From: Cytospora piceicola
Lineage: Eukaryota > Ascomycota > Sordariomycetes > Diaporthales > Cytosporaceae
Assembly (NCBI GenBank): GCA_023375675.1
Contig: JALQBC010000007.1
Coordinates: forward strand, 1-64,000
Length of the DNA: 64,000 nucleotides
Direction of reading: 5' to 3'
The notes beneath the pieces were generated by a model. That model saw only the letters and a list, made by a program, of their open reading frames with translations, was not told the origin of the DNA and ran no database searches. A program made the translations under genes and the position numbers. Below are positions 1-10,868 of this stretch, in pieces. Position 1 is the first letter of the stretch. Each line of letters starts with the position of its first letter.

Positions 1-133
1 TTAAATAAGTAAATAAGTAAGTAAGTAGGTAGGTAGGTAAGTAGGTAGGTAAGTAAGTAGGTAGGTAAGTAAGTTAGTTAATAAGTTAATTAGTAAGTTA
101 GCTAGTAAGTAAATTCGCTATTAAATAAGTAAA

Positions 134-167
<34 letters not shown>

Positions 168-1075
168 GGTAAGTAGGTAAGTAAATAAGTAAGTTAGTTA
201 GTAAGTTAGTTAGTAAGTTAGTTAGTAAGTTAGCTAGTAAGTTAGTTAGTAAGTTAGTTAGTAAAGTAGTTATTAAAGTAGCTAGTGTTATAATATATTA
301 GAATAATAAAGGTAAAGCTATAATTTTAATATAATATAAGCATTTTATTTAAAAAGAAAAGGAAGGCTTAAGTATAGTTAAGCCCTTTTAATCGAAGGTT
401 TAAATACTAAGGTATAATAAGGCTTAAAAGGTTACTTAGTTTATATATAAGCGCGTTAAGTTAAGAAATTCTAAGCTTATACTATTATATTATAGCTAGT
501 AATCTAGTTATTTAAGTATTAAGTAAGTAAGTAAGTAACTAAGTAGGTTAATTAATAAGTAAGTAAATAGGTAACTAAGTAAATAAGTAAATAAATAAGT
601 TACTTAGTTAGTAAATAAGCTAGTAAATAAGTAAGTAAGTAAAATAAGTAAATAAGATAGTAATTAAGTTTATTAGTAAATACGTTAGCTAATAAGTAAG
701 TAAGTAAATAAGTAAGTAAGTAGATAAGTAAGTAAGTAAATAGGTAAGTAAGTAAGTAGGTAAGAAAATAGGTAAGTAGGTAAGTAAGTAGGTAAGTAGA
801 TAAGTAAGTAGGTAAGTAAGTAAATAAGTTAGTAAGTAAGTAAGTAAGTAGGTTACTTAATACGTTACTTAGTAACTTAGCTATTAAATTAGCTAGTAAG
901 TAAATAAATAAATAAGTAAGTAAGTAAGTAGGTAAGTAGGTTAGCTAGTAGGTTAACTAGTAAAGTAGTTAGTAATTTAGCTAGTTAATTATTAAGTAAG
1001 TTAGTAAGTAAGTTAGTAGGTAAATAAGCAAGTAAGTAAATAGGTAACTAGGTAACTAGGTAACTAAGTAGGTAG

Positions 1076-1110
<35 letters not shown>

Positions 1111-1290
1111 GCTAAGTTAGCTAGTAAGTTAGCTAGTAACTTAGCTATTAAGTAAATTAACTAATAAGTAAAATAGCTAATAAGTAAGTTAGTTAGTAAG
1201 TTAGCTAGTAAATTAGCTAGTAAAGTAGTTAGTTAAGTAGCTAGTAAAGTACTTAGTAACTTAATTATATAATTATTAAGTAAGTAAGTA

Positions 1291-1361
<71 letters not shown>

Positions 1362-1530
1362 TAAGTAAGTTAATAAGTAAGTTAACTAATAAGTTAGCTA
1401 GTAAGTTAGCTATTAAAATAGCTAATAAGTTAGTTATTTAGTTATTAAGTAAGTAAGTAAGTAGGTAAGTATATAAGTAAGTTAGCTAATAGGTTAGTTA
1501 ATAAAGTAGCTAATAAGTTAGTTAGTTAGT
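1..1530. repeat. Decayed TAAG/TAGG tetranucleotide satellite
   Basis: About 1.5 kb made almost wholly of GTAA, GTAG, GTTA and ATAA steps, in runs of perfect GTAA (for example around 1300-1360) broken by variants such as GTTAGCTA. It starts before the window. CpA and TpG are nearly absent. A less repetitive AT-rich stretch lies at about 290-500. TAGG/CCTA microsatellites also occur in the unmutated DNA of this window (near 33500 and 42070), so an origin from a TAGG array is plausible. No coding frame is visible. Confidence 0.85.
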
Positions 1531-1539
1531 TAATTATCT

Positions 1540-1621
1540 CGCCGCTTAAGGCTGCGGAGGAGACGATAAAGTAACGCCCGAAGGGCGTTACTTTATCGGA
1601 TCCGGAGCAGCTTAAGCGGCG
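1540..1621. repeat. GC-rich nested inverted repeat (hairpin) in the satellite
   Basis: Outer arms CGCCGCTTAAG (1540-1550) and CTTAAGCGGCG (1611-1621) are perfect reverse complements. Inside is a second perfect hairpin, GATAAAGTAACGCCC (1565-1579), loop GAA, and its complement at 1583-1597. Imperfect pairing runs further out (about 1520-1640). GC content is far above the satellite around it. It could be a small foldback or MITE-like element or a cruciform; there is no coding frame and I do not recognise a family. Confidence 0.75.
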
Positions 1622-1640
1622 TATTTAACTATCTAACTAA

Positions 1641-1765
1641 CTAGCTATTAAGTTTCCGATCTTTCCTAACGGAAGGCCTTCTCGGCAGGCGGTCTTACCG
1701 CCGTTCCCTAGTTGTCTGAATGGACCTTGATGATTGAAGACTGAGGTGCCAAGCTCTACAGAATG
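1641..1765. other. Short unmutated DNA island before the copia element
   Basis: About 125 bp of normal base composition between the satellite and the copia 5' LTR, holding a small GGCGGT-CTT-ACCGCC hairpin. Its last five bases (GAATG, 1761-1765) match the GAATA after the 3' LTR (8124-8128) but for one transition, so this and 8124 onward were probably continuous before insertion. No gene seen. Confidence 0.6.
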
Positions 1766-1931
1766 TGTCAGACGGCAGCAGGGGTGCCTGCGGAAATACC
1801 TCGGTCCGTATGAATAAGTAAGTTATATAATTAACTTCGGGATGTATTTAATATAGAAATTAGCGTATCCGAGTAAACGGGGTACGAGATAATATATTAA
1901 CATATTAATTAAGTATATATTATATATAATA
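1766..1931 (+). repeat. 5' LTR of the copia element (166 bp)
   Basis: Aligns with 7958-8123 along its whole length without a gap. The differences I read are transitions, mostly A/T here where the 3' copy keeps G/C. The last bases read as a fully A/T version of the GTGTGACA that ends the 3' LTR. Left target duplication GAATG at 1761-1765. Confidence 0.92.
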
Positions 1932-1999
1932 ATTAAAAGTCTTATACGCTATAAGAGTTAATCGTGCTATACCGTACGTATACCTATTTAAAAAAAAAA

Positions 2000-4900
2000 T
2001 AATAGCCTATAATACTTTAGCTAGTACTACGGTTATCTATAAGACCTTTAAAGACTAAAACACTTTCGAGAATTAGTTTAAAATTAAGGTAGAACAGGCA
2101 GATATCTAGCTAATTATAATACAGGAGAAAGTTTAGCTATCTTTCTTATAAGCACTACTATTAAAAGAGTTCGAACAGGCTATTTTAGTATATTAAACGA
2201 TAGTATAATATAAAGCTTTAAGCCTAGTTATTAAGGTCTCGGAACTATTTATAGCTAGCTATATAAACTATTTATAGGTATAAAGGGACTATAAGTTTAA
2301 TACGAAGAGGTAGGATATATATAAAACTCGAAAGGTAGCGGTATAAAGCTAAGTACTAAATTCGGTTATAAAAACCTATACTTTAATATACTATTATACT
2401 AAGGATTTAAATAACTAATATACTAATCTACTAATAATAACGTAGCTAAAGATATAAAACAGAAAAGCCGATACTTCGGATAATTATAATATAATATTAG
2501 CGGCTTTAGACTATAAAATAACGTAAAAACAACTTATAACCTAAATTAAAAAGTAAGAAAAGGTAATAGCTATAGATAATAAATACTAAATCTCTTAAGT
2601 TTTTAAAGCTTATAGCTAAATAGACTATTTATTTATAGCACTTAGCTATATAGATTATTTTAAAGGCTAGGTAACTAGTTATAAAATTACTAATTAGTCG
2701 AAAATAGACGACGGTAGTTTTAGTTATATCTATATAGTAGTAGACCTTTATTAAAAACTATATATAGCGGTAAAGGCGGTCGCCTTACGTAACTAGATAA
2801 AACGTAGCGTATATATAGTATATAATGTTTAATATAGTTAAAAGGAAACTTTAGTAGAAAGATCGGCAGAATAAAGTAAAGGTAAGCTAAGAAGAAAATA
2901 AGCCCGGAATAGCTTAAAACAGAAGGAAGGTAAAAAAAAATCCTTACTTAAATATAATAAAGCGTTATATAAAGTATATAAAAAACCGTACCGCTTATAA
3001 AACTATTAAGTAGTATTCCTTAAAGAAGCCGTTCTATAGTTTAAACTATATTATCCCGACGTTTTAGTAGTAAAGTAAAGGATTTAGCAGGATAAAGACT
3101 TAGCCTATCGGATCGAAAGGCTTAAGATTTAAAAGGCAGGTAAATAATAACTAGTATAAGAGTATACGTTAGCCGCTTTTTTAGTTAAAGTACAGATAGT
3201 ATTTTAAAATATAAAGATTAAATCTATTTACTTACTTATATAGTTAACCTTATTAAACTTAAGTATAATAATACTTATCTTTAATAATATTTATCGGTTT
3301 ATAAACGCTAAAGTAGTAAACCTCTTTAAATACGTAATCGCTAGAAATAAAAAAGTACTTATTCTTACGTAAGGAAACGTCGATATTAAAGTATAGAGGG
3401 ATAATAGCCTAAGGGTATTTAGAGTTAAAAACGTAGCCTTCTATAAAGGATTCGTATATAACCTAATACTACTTAACTAGTTTTAAAAAAAAAGATATTA
3501 TTAAAATAATAAAAAGGACTAAAATACTATTAAACAGAACTATAATAACTCCCTTTTATATACTTTCTCTATAAAATATAGATAAAATATATTAAAAAAA
3601 CTTTTAAATATTATAACTAAAGTTACGTTTAAGGAAAGAGCAGCCTTATTTAATATAACGCTACGGAAAATAAAACGGTAGGTTTCGGATGAATTTTAAT
3701 ACTTATAATTAAAATATCCGAGGCTAAAAAAACTTAATAAAGTTACTAGCTTATACCGAAGTGCTTAAATAAAGTAAAAGCTTTATATATACGAATATAA
3801 CAGATATACTATAAAGAAGATAAAAAGATAAGTATTTTAAGTCTTTCGAAAAAAACTATAAGAAATCTAACGCTTCGCTTTAAATTTTACCGATATTATA
3901 AAGGACTTTAAAGGATATAAAACAGTAGCCTTCTTTACCTACTATAAAATAGAGGTAATATATAACTATTACCTTCGAAACTAAAACTAAACTACGTTAA
4001 AACGTCTACTAGAATCTTTTATAAAAACTATAAAAAATAAAAGAGTAACACTTAAAACCTTCGAATATAATAGAAAAATCGTTAAACTATAGTAGCTAAA
4101 AAACTAGTTAGAAAACGATAATAACGTTAAAATTAAGCCTTCGGTACCTTAAATATAAATATAGAACGGTATTACCGAGCGCTCGAAAGGTATAGTTACT
4201 ATAAAGGTAAGGTGTATAATAGTTTATATAAAACTTCCGAATTTCTTTTAAAAAGAAGTAATTAAAGCAGCCGTATATCTATATAACCAGCTTCCGAAGT
4301 ATATTTAAAGGCGATAAAAAACCCTATTAAAAAATAGAATAAACTTATAGCTAAGTTCCCTACTAATTTCCGCCTTTAAATATACTATCTATAAGTATTT
4401 AGCTATAAAGTATATATAATAACACCTATAGTATAAAATAAAATAAAGTAACTAAAGAAGATAAACCTTTAGGCTTAGATAAGCTATTTTATAAGATATA
4501 AATCGACTAATATTTATAAGATATAAAACCTTTAAACTAATAAGGTATACGTTTTAAAAAATATTATTTTTAATAAAAAGATAACGTTTAATAACTAAAT
4601 AAACTACCTATAAAATAATATCCGAAAAGTAGATACCGATATATTATAAGAATACTTATACTAACGGATAATCTTATAAAAAAACCTAATAAGTGTTTTA
4701 CCTAAAAAAAAAAAAGTAAAAGATTTCGAAAATAATACCGTTTACACTAAAGTTAATATAAAAGCGGAAGTATATAAAAGTAAGAATAAAATAGTAAAAA
4801 AGTACGTTAAAAAGATTAATCACCTTTTAAGTAAAGCGTATATATACCCGCTAACCTTAAAGGTATCTCCCCCTTTATTATATAGCTTTATCCTTACAGC

Positions 4901-6640
4901 CTTTATAATAAAGACAGATAAAGAGTACTTAAAAGATAAGATAATACCTTAGACTAATAAGGTATATCTATAGATTTTAACGTTTAATATAAAAAGACTA
5001 TAAAACTAGCTAAGATAGCGAAACAGGAAGACTATTATAAAAGGTATAGTATAAAAAGAAATAAAAAGGTTATCCCGAAAGATAAAAAGCGTAAATCCGG
5101 GTATAATATTATACTATTTATAAAAAGGATAGAAAATATATAGATAAAAGCTACCCTTAGCTTTAAAAATGTTTTATAAACGCTACAGATATATCTACGA
5201 AAACCTATTTAAATAAGTAGAGAGAGACTATTTTTAAAGCTATAAGGAAATATAGTTATAAAAAGAAAAGATAGTAGGCGTAGTAGTTAAAAAGACCTTA
5301 CTAAACTGTATATAGGTATATATCTATAAATATAATAAGTATAGGTTTTTTACTAAATATAAAGCCCGGCTAGTTATTTAAAGGGATTAATAATAAAAGG
5401 GCAATATAAAAGAAACCTACGTAACTACCTTTATTAAAAAATTATTTAAAATAGTAATAGTAATCGTAGTTAAGTTCGATTTTAAACTTATTTAGTATAA
5501 TATAGTTAATACTTTCGTTAACGTATTACTTAATAAAGAGATCTATATATATATACTATAAGGATATCGAAAGTTAAAGCAGGTCTTTTTACTAAAAAAG
5601 GCCTTTTATAAACTTAGAGAATCTTTATTACTATAGTAAAAAGAACTTACTTATATACTTAAAGAGATCGGTTTTACTTTAATTCCTTATAAGCTTTATT
5701 ATTTTATACAGAGTAACGTACTAATCTTCTTCTACGTAAATAATATCGTTATTATATATTAAAGTAAAGATAAAAAAACAGCTAAAGAAGCTACTAAATA
5801 GCTAAAGTTACGATATAGAATTATAAATAGAAATAACCTCTAATAGTTTTTAAATATTATAATACTTTAAAATAAAGCTATATAAAAGATCTAGCTTTTT
5901 TAAATAAACTATATAGATAAAATATCGTCTTTTATATAAATATAGTAGTAGGCTTTATATAAAATACTAATAGCTTTAACAGAACTATTACTATATCCGG
6001 ATAAGGTGTTTATTATATTAGCTTATCTGTATTAACGTAAAGTCGGATTAATTTTATACGCAGTAGTAATTATAAGGCTAAATATAGCTTTTATAGTATT
6101 TAAGCTTATATAGTTTAATATTAATCTAAGGCTATAGTATTATAAAGTAGCCGACCGGGTCTTAATATATCTTACTTAAATATTAGCCTTTACTTTCGAA
6201 TTAAGAAAAGCAGACTTTTTTAAAGTATAAAGCGACTTATCTTTTACCGATAATAGCTTAAACCGTTAAAGTTTATAGGTATACGTAATAAGACTATTTA
6301 GTAAATATATCGGATAAAGGGCGAATAAGTAAAATACTATAATTACCTTTACTATAAAGGCTAAGTTACTCTCTCTTACTTAAGTATTAAAAAAAGCCTT
6401 TTTCTAGTATCGGCTTATACGAGAACTAAAGGTTTAGTTTAACTAATAGACTATCTAGCTATAGTACGATAATATATAAACGATTAAGCTAGTAAATAAA
6501 AAGATTACTTAGCTTAATATAAAACTTTACTATATAAATATATATAATTATTAGCTATAGTAAAAAGTTTAGTAAGGATACCTACGTATTAATTACGTTA
6601 GCACTTTAAATATAGTTATTAATAAACTAACTAAAATACT
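2000..6640 (+). pseudogene. Copia gag-pol relic (gag-like, RT, RNase H)
   Basis: No open frame survives, but one frame can be followed through RIP-type TAA/TAG stops. Reverse transcriptase is clear at about 5472-5800: the KLIQY segment, then the LLLKKA-type segment, then YVNN (decayed YVDD) in phase with 5472. RNase H ends near 6588-6640 with the segment VSTLNIVINKLTK, typical of the copia RNase H tail, exactly 372 codons downstream in the same frame, so no net frameshift between. The part at 2050-2900 is only gag-like by position; protease and integrase were not resolved residue by residue. Start and end are approximate. Not functional. Confidence 0.85.
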
Positions 6641-7287
6641 CTTTATTATTAGCTACTAAAAGTTTATCGCTTAACTTAAGCTAGTTAATATTAAGGATAA
6701 GATTTAAAAATAACAGATAAAAGACTTAGAAAACAATATAATTAATAAACTAAAAGACCTGCTAATTTAACTCAGATATATAAAAGTATATATTACGGAA
6801 TTAAAAAGAAAAAGAAAGTTATAAAGTACGCTAGCCTACGTATAAAAGCGCTTAGATTATATTATATTATTTTTAAGTAAACTACTATACTTAAGGTCGG
6901 TAGCCTTTCTTTTATAGCTAGATTACTAATTAAAGGTAAAGGTCTAAAAAGACCTTTTACTTTTATATAGCTTTAACGGCTATAATACTAGTAAGGGAGG
7001 TATATATATAACGACGTACCCCTTTTACCTCGCTTTTATCGGTTTAAACACCTTTTTAAATTCTTTTATAAAGGAAATCGAAAGTATAAACCTTAAGCTT
7101 TATACTAACCGGTATAAAAAAGTATATATAGCTAACCTATATATACTATATATACGCTTTTATATAACCTTTAACTTAGTTATAATAAAAGTCTGTAAAC
7201 CTTTAATATATCTACTAATAAATATAACGCCGGTAAGGTATAATACAGATCCCGGCAGATTATATTATATATAGAGTATAAAGAGTA

Positions 7288-7313
7288 GTCGAAGGCTATA
7301 GTTAGCCTTCGAC
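7288..7313. repeat. Short perfect inverted repeat in copia 3' region
   Basis: GTCGAAGGCT (7288-7297), six-base spacer, AGCCTTCGAC (7304-7313). It sits just past the end of the antisense frame at 7321. A terminator-like or recombination role is only a guess. Confidence 0.6.
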
Positions 7314-7320
7314 CTCTTTA

Positions 7321-7806
7321 TCTCTTTAAAATAAAGGTATTAATAAATAACTTAACAGAAAAAACTATAAAAAAAGTATTTATAGTAGGCTTTACGCCGG
7401 CCTTACCTTTACCTTTACCTTTATCCTCGTCTTTTTTCTTATCTTTATTTTTAACCTCGTTTTTATCTTTATCTATATCCTCGTCTTTATCTTTATCTTT
7501 ATCGTCGTCGTTATCGTTTAAACAGATAATAATACCGTTAAGCTATATACTAATTAGAAAGAACGTAAAAGATAAGAATATAAAAAGATATATAAGAGTA
7601 GCCTACTTTAAAACGGGACCTAACTTAGTAAAGAATATATCGTTAGCTATTTCGGCTACTTTCTCTTTAAAATAGAAAAGTACTATACAGATAATTAAGA
7701 AAAAACGCGTAAAAAGGACTATTAAAGCCTTACTAATTATTATTACTACTACTACTACGATAGTAGTAGTAGTAGTAATAACTATATAATAGTAAATAAA
7801 AGGAAA
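7321..7806 (-). pseudogene. Antisense reading frame in the copia 3' region
   Basis: Read on the minus strand from about 7806 to 7321, one frame runs about 160 codons with only two TAG stops inside, although the DNA is about three quarters A+T and TAA/TAG should be common. The product would have hydrophobic segments, a D/K-rich stretch (for example DKDKDKDEDIDKDK), a GKGKGKGK run and more hydrophobic residues. It lies between RNase H and the 3' LTR, where a standard copia element has no gene. I do not recognise a family. Low-complexity DNA could mimic such a frame, so this is tentative. Confidence 0.4.
7740..7781. repeat. (ACT)n/(AGT)n hairpin
   Basis: An 18-bp TATTACTACTACTACTAC arm (7741-7758) is followed after GATA by its exact complement (7763-7780), with one more T-A pair outside. 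It falls inside the antisense frame, where it would encode Thr and Val runs. Confidence 0.7.
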
Positions 7807-7957
7807 AGAAACATATTTCGTAGGCGATATTACTAAATATAGTTAGCTATATAGCTATAATAAGCCTTACTTACCTTACCCCTTTATAAGGGTTAACACT
7901 TTAAAAAAAGGGCTTACGTAAAGAAACCTATCTGTAAATAGCTTCCTCTAAGGGGTA

Positions 7958-8123
7958 TATCAGACGGCAGTAAGGGTGCCTACGGAAATACCTCGGTCTA
8001 TATAAATAAGTAAATTATATAATTAACTTCGGGATATATTTAATATAAAAATTAGCGTACCCGAGTAAGCGGGGTACGAGACAATACATTAACATATCAA
8101 TCAAGTACATATTACGTGTGACA
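7958..8123 (+). repeat. 3' LTR of the copia element (166 bp)
   Basis: Same length as the 5' LTR. It starts TATCAGACGG (TGTCAG with one G-to-A) after a short purine tract (AAGGGG) that suits a polypurine primer, and ends TGACA. The last 80 bases keep several CpA steps that are TpA in the 5' LTR. Right target duplication GAATA at 8124-8128. Confidence 0.92.
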
Positions 8124-8437
8124 GAATACTACCCTCGGCCGTAGCTGCCCCTGTCAGCCTGTCCTGCCTGTGTGCCTGCCGGCCCACCTGCCCTGCAGAA
8201 CCATCGGAAGCTCTGACCAGCTGTAGTGACCAACGGTCGCCGGCAAGCGCCACAACCTGGATAAGATGGCGGAAAATTGGGGCACCTTCAACACTATACC
8301 CAATTGGGGCTGAGCTGTTTCTCAACAATCCCGAAGAATAATCTTTCGGAGTTCGTTCATACTTGCAACGGTCTTCCGCGCTGTCCACTCACTCCCCTTT
8401 CACACCAACCCGTCCCGACCTCATCGCCGCCGACGCC
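8124..8437. other. Intergenic: PDA1 upstream region
   Basis: Base composition returns to normal right after the LTR. Holds the PDA1 promoter and leader, including a CCAATTGG palindrome near 8300 and a pyrimidine-rich stretch (8370-8420) before the start codon. No other gene seen. Confidence 0.6.
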
Positions 8438-9942
8438 ATGTTCTCCCGTGCTGTTAGGATACCCCGTGCGGTGCCTCTGCGCACTCGCCCTTCCGCTTCC
8501 ATTCCGATGGTTGCCGCTCGCCGGGCCGTTACGACCGATGCTGCATCCGCCAGCGTCGACAAGAGCGCCATTCCCCAGGCAAGCCTCCCATGCTGTCCTC
8601 CCGGCCATCCATGGCGCCCAATTGGCTTCACGAGAGCCGCCCGTGGACAGAGAGGACTTCCCGTCTCTATTCAGGACAACTGAGCTAATTGGCGTTGTTA
8701 TCAGTCCGACGACGAGGTCTTCTCAGTAAACCTGAGCGACGAGAGCTTCGAGACATATGAGCTGGACCCCCCTCCCTACACCATCGAGGTGACGAAGAAC
8801 GAGCTGAAGGATATGTACCGCGAGATGGTGGTTACCCGGTATGTAGCGCCACATATCGCTCTCTTCCTGGGGCCCTAGATAGGCGTATCTAGTACTTTAC
8901 ATGCTGACAGACCTCGTGTTACAGACAGATGGAGATGGCTTCCGATAGACTGTACAAGGAGAAGAAGATCAGAGGGTTCTGTCATCTTTCGGTCGGCCAG
9001 GAGGCCGTTGCCGTCGGTATCGAGCATGCTATCACCAAGGAGGACGATATCATCACCGCCTACCGTTGCCACGGATATGCCCTGCTGCGCGGAGCTAGCG
9101 TGCGTTCTATCATCGGCGAGCTGCTCGGAAAACGCCAGGGCATTGCCTACGGAAAGGGTGGTTCCATGCACATGTTCGCCAAGAACTTCTACGGTGGAAA
9201 CGGAATTGTCGGCGCTCAGGTCCCCGTTGGTGCTGGCCTGGCTTTCGCCCACCAGTACGCTGGCCGCAAGAACAGCTCTATCATCCTCTACGGTGATGGT
9301 GCTAGCAACCAGGGTCAGGTCTTCGAGGCTTTCAACATGGCTAAGCTGTGGAAGCTGCCTGCCCTGTTCGGCTGCGAGAGTAAGTTCATCCTATGATCAA
9401 AGCTCCTAAACAAGCGCTGACCAACGCACGTAGACAACAAGTACGGTATGGGTACCTCCGCGGCTCGTTCCTCCGCCCTGACGGAATACTACAAGCGTGG
9501 ACAGTACATTCCCGGTCTCAAAGTCAACGGTATGGACTGCCTCGCTGTGAAGGCCGCCGTCAAGTATGGCAAGCAGTGGACGGATGCCGGCAACGGACCC
9601 CTCGTGCTCGAGTACGTTACCTACCGGTACGGAGGTCACTCCATGTCCGACCCCGGTACCACCTACCGTACCCGTGAGGAGATCCAGCGCATGCGCAGCA
9701 CAAACGACCCCATCTCGGGCCTCAAGAAGCACATTCTCAACTGGAACGTTGCGTCTGAGGAGGAGCTCAAGGCCATTGACAAGGAGGCCCGCAGCCACGT
9801 GAACGAGGAGTGTGCTATTGCTGAGGCTATGGCGGAGCCGGAGGCCGAGTACAAGATTCTGTACGAGGACATCTATGTTAAGGGCTCGGAGCCGGCTTTC
9901 ATCAGGGGCCGGACGGCGGACGAGAACTACTACTTCGCCTAA
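8438..9942 (+). CDS. PDA1: Pyruvate dehydrogenase E1 component, alpha subunit (mitochondrial)
   Basis: Four exons: 8438-8578, 8705-8838, 8925-9379, 9434-9942 (412 residues). The product is the alpha half of the alpha2-beta2 E1 enzyme that decarboxylates pyruvate with thiamine diphosphate in the mitochondrial matrix. The N-terminus is Arg-rich without early acidic residues ([17 protein letters not shown]), as in a mitochondrial presequence. The thiamine diphosphate motif starts GDGASNQG at about residue 215 and ends at the NNKYG segment. The [12 protein letters not shown] segment (Ser near 313) matches the regulatory phosphorylation site of the family, so control by PDH kinase is likely. Length is usual. 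Intron 1 would use a GC donor (CAG|GCAAGC) with a normal AG acceptor; introns 2 and 3 are GT-AG. No RIP-type stops, although a dead copia element lies 314 bp upstream. Confidence 0.95.
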
Positions 9943-10756
9943 ACGCATCCAATGCCTTGGGTGGCTGGAAGTGACTCGATCCGGAGAAGATACCAGAACA
10001 TCAAGACCAAGTCTCAGCCTATTTTATGGTCTCGTATGTACAATATTCGCATAGTAAATTGGAGCATGGGGCGGGCTTCAGTAGGAAAGTCAGTACCTAG
10101 GTAGTGTTATCAACGACTTTGGCTTCATTCACGCTTACAACGGTCCTTTGAATTATGAAATGCGAGCGTTCGTCTAATGAGCTGATCTCAACAAGGAGGA
10201 CCTGCGATATGTCGCAACATATCGCCATGACCTACCTAGGTGCCAAGGTATGTAGGCTGCATACATGTGTGTGGATATAAGCAGCAGGCGGCCAATGATC
10301 CCCGTCTCAATACTGAAGTGCAGTATGTATGTACTCATGCCTCGGCAAGTTGACAGCAGAGGTGCAGTATTGGGAAGAAAACACAATAACAGAGGCCACA
10401 TCCCCCGAGATATGGCCTAATTTTATTGATGAATATGAATGACGAAATAGCTGTGTAATGAAAGCAATGGCAATTGAAGTTTCTAACAGGCACCAGGCAG
10501 GCAGCCGTCCCGCACGTGCAGCGCGTTCAATTTAAGCTTGGCGCGTCTTCGGATGGAAAAAGCATACCTACTAAGTATTTAGGTACTATGTAATAGGTAG
10601 GCGCGTCATATGTACCAGGTCCCTCTAATGCGTTGCTACCCTACCGGTCCATTGCCTGCCTGTCTGCCTGCCTGCGTCTGCCTAGAGCCTCCTTCCGAAC
10701 CTTAGAATTGGAATGCAATGCCTCAGAAGACCTCTTTGTTTTTATTCTGTTGAACG

Positions 10757-10762
10757 ACGCGT
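10757..10762. promoter_or_regulatory. MCB-type ACGCGT box, distal
   Basis: Perfect ACGCGT 107-112 bases before the LIG1 ATG. ACGCGT is the MluI cell-cycle box bound by MBF (Mbp1-Swi6) in yeasts, where the DNA ligase gene CDC9 is a classic G1/S target. Function here is inferred. Confidence 0.5.
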
Positions 10763-10838
10763 CTTCCCCGGGCGTTCGCTTTTTTTCTCAAAAAGGCAAC
10801 CGTCGAGTGTCGCTCCAAAGCAATTCTCAAACTTCACA

Positions 10839-10844
10839 ACGCGT
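10839..10844. promoter_or_regulatory. MCB-type ACGCGT box, proximal
   Basis: Second perfect ACGCGT, about 25-30 bases before the LIG1 ATG and possibly within the leader. The pair in one short promoter makes G1/S control by MBF more likely than either alone. Confidence 0.5.
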
Positions 10845-10868
10845 ACCAAGCTCCAGTCGCCGTTCAGA

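Larger units (their letters stand above)
1766..8123 (+). mobile_element. Full-length Ty1/copia retrotransposon, RIP-inactivated
   Basis: A 6358-bp insertion bounded by two direct repeats of exactly 166 bp that begin TGTCA and end TGACA (in unmutated form), flanked by GAATG and GAATA. Superfamily is set by gene order and by a copia-type reverse transcriptase whose YVDD box now reads YVNN (about 5733-5744). RNase H follows in the same frame. CpA/TpG loss and stops at former Gln and Trp codons are the RIP signature. The element lies upstream of PDA1 and shares its direction. The 3' LTR keeps more CpA than the 5' LTR, fitting RIP fading towards unique DNA. Confidence 0.93.
9943..10868. other. Intergenic: PDA1 3' end and LIG1 promoter
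   Basis: No gene seen. Contains short CCTA/TAGG microsatellite bits (10230, 10570-10600) and, near LIG1, two ACGCGT boxes listed separately plus two GCGCGTC sequences (10541-10547 and about 10601). Confidence 0.6.

Noticed and set aside
1..1530. Possible telomere or CRISPR-like array
   Set aside because: The unit is a tetranucleotide (TAAG/TAGG), not TTAGGG, and there are no unique spacers between equal repeats.
9406..9948. 180-residue minus-strand frame opposite PDA1 exon 4
   Set aside because: Shadow of a strongly conserved enzyme exon with biased third positions.
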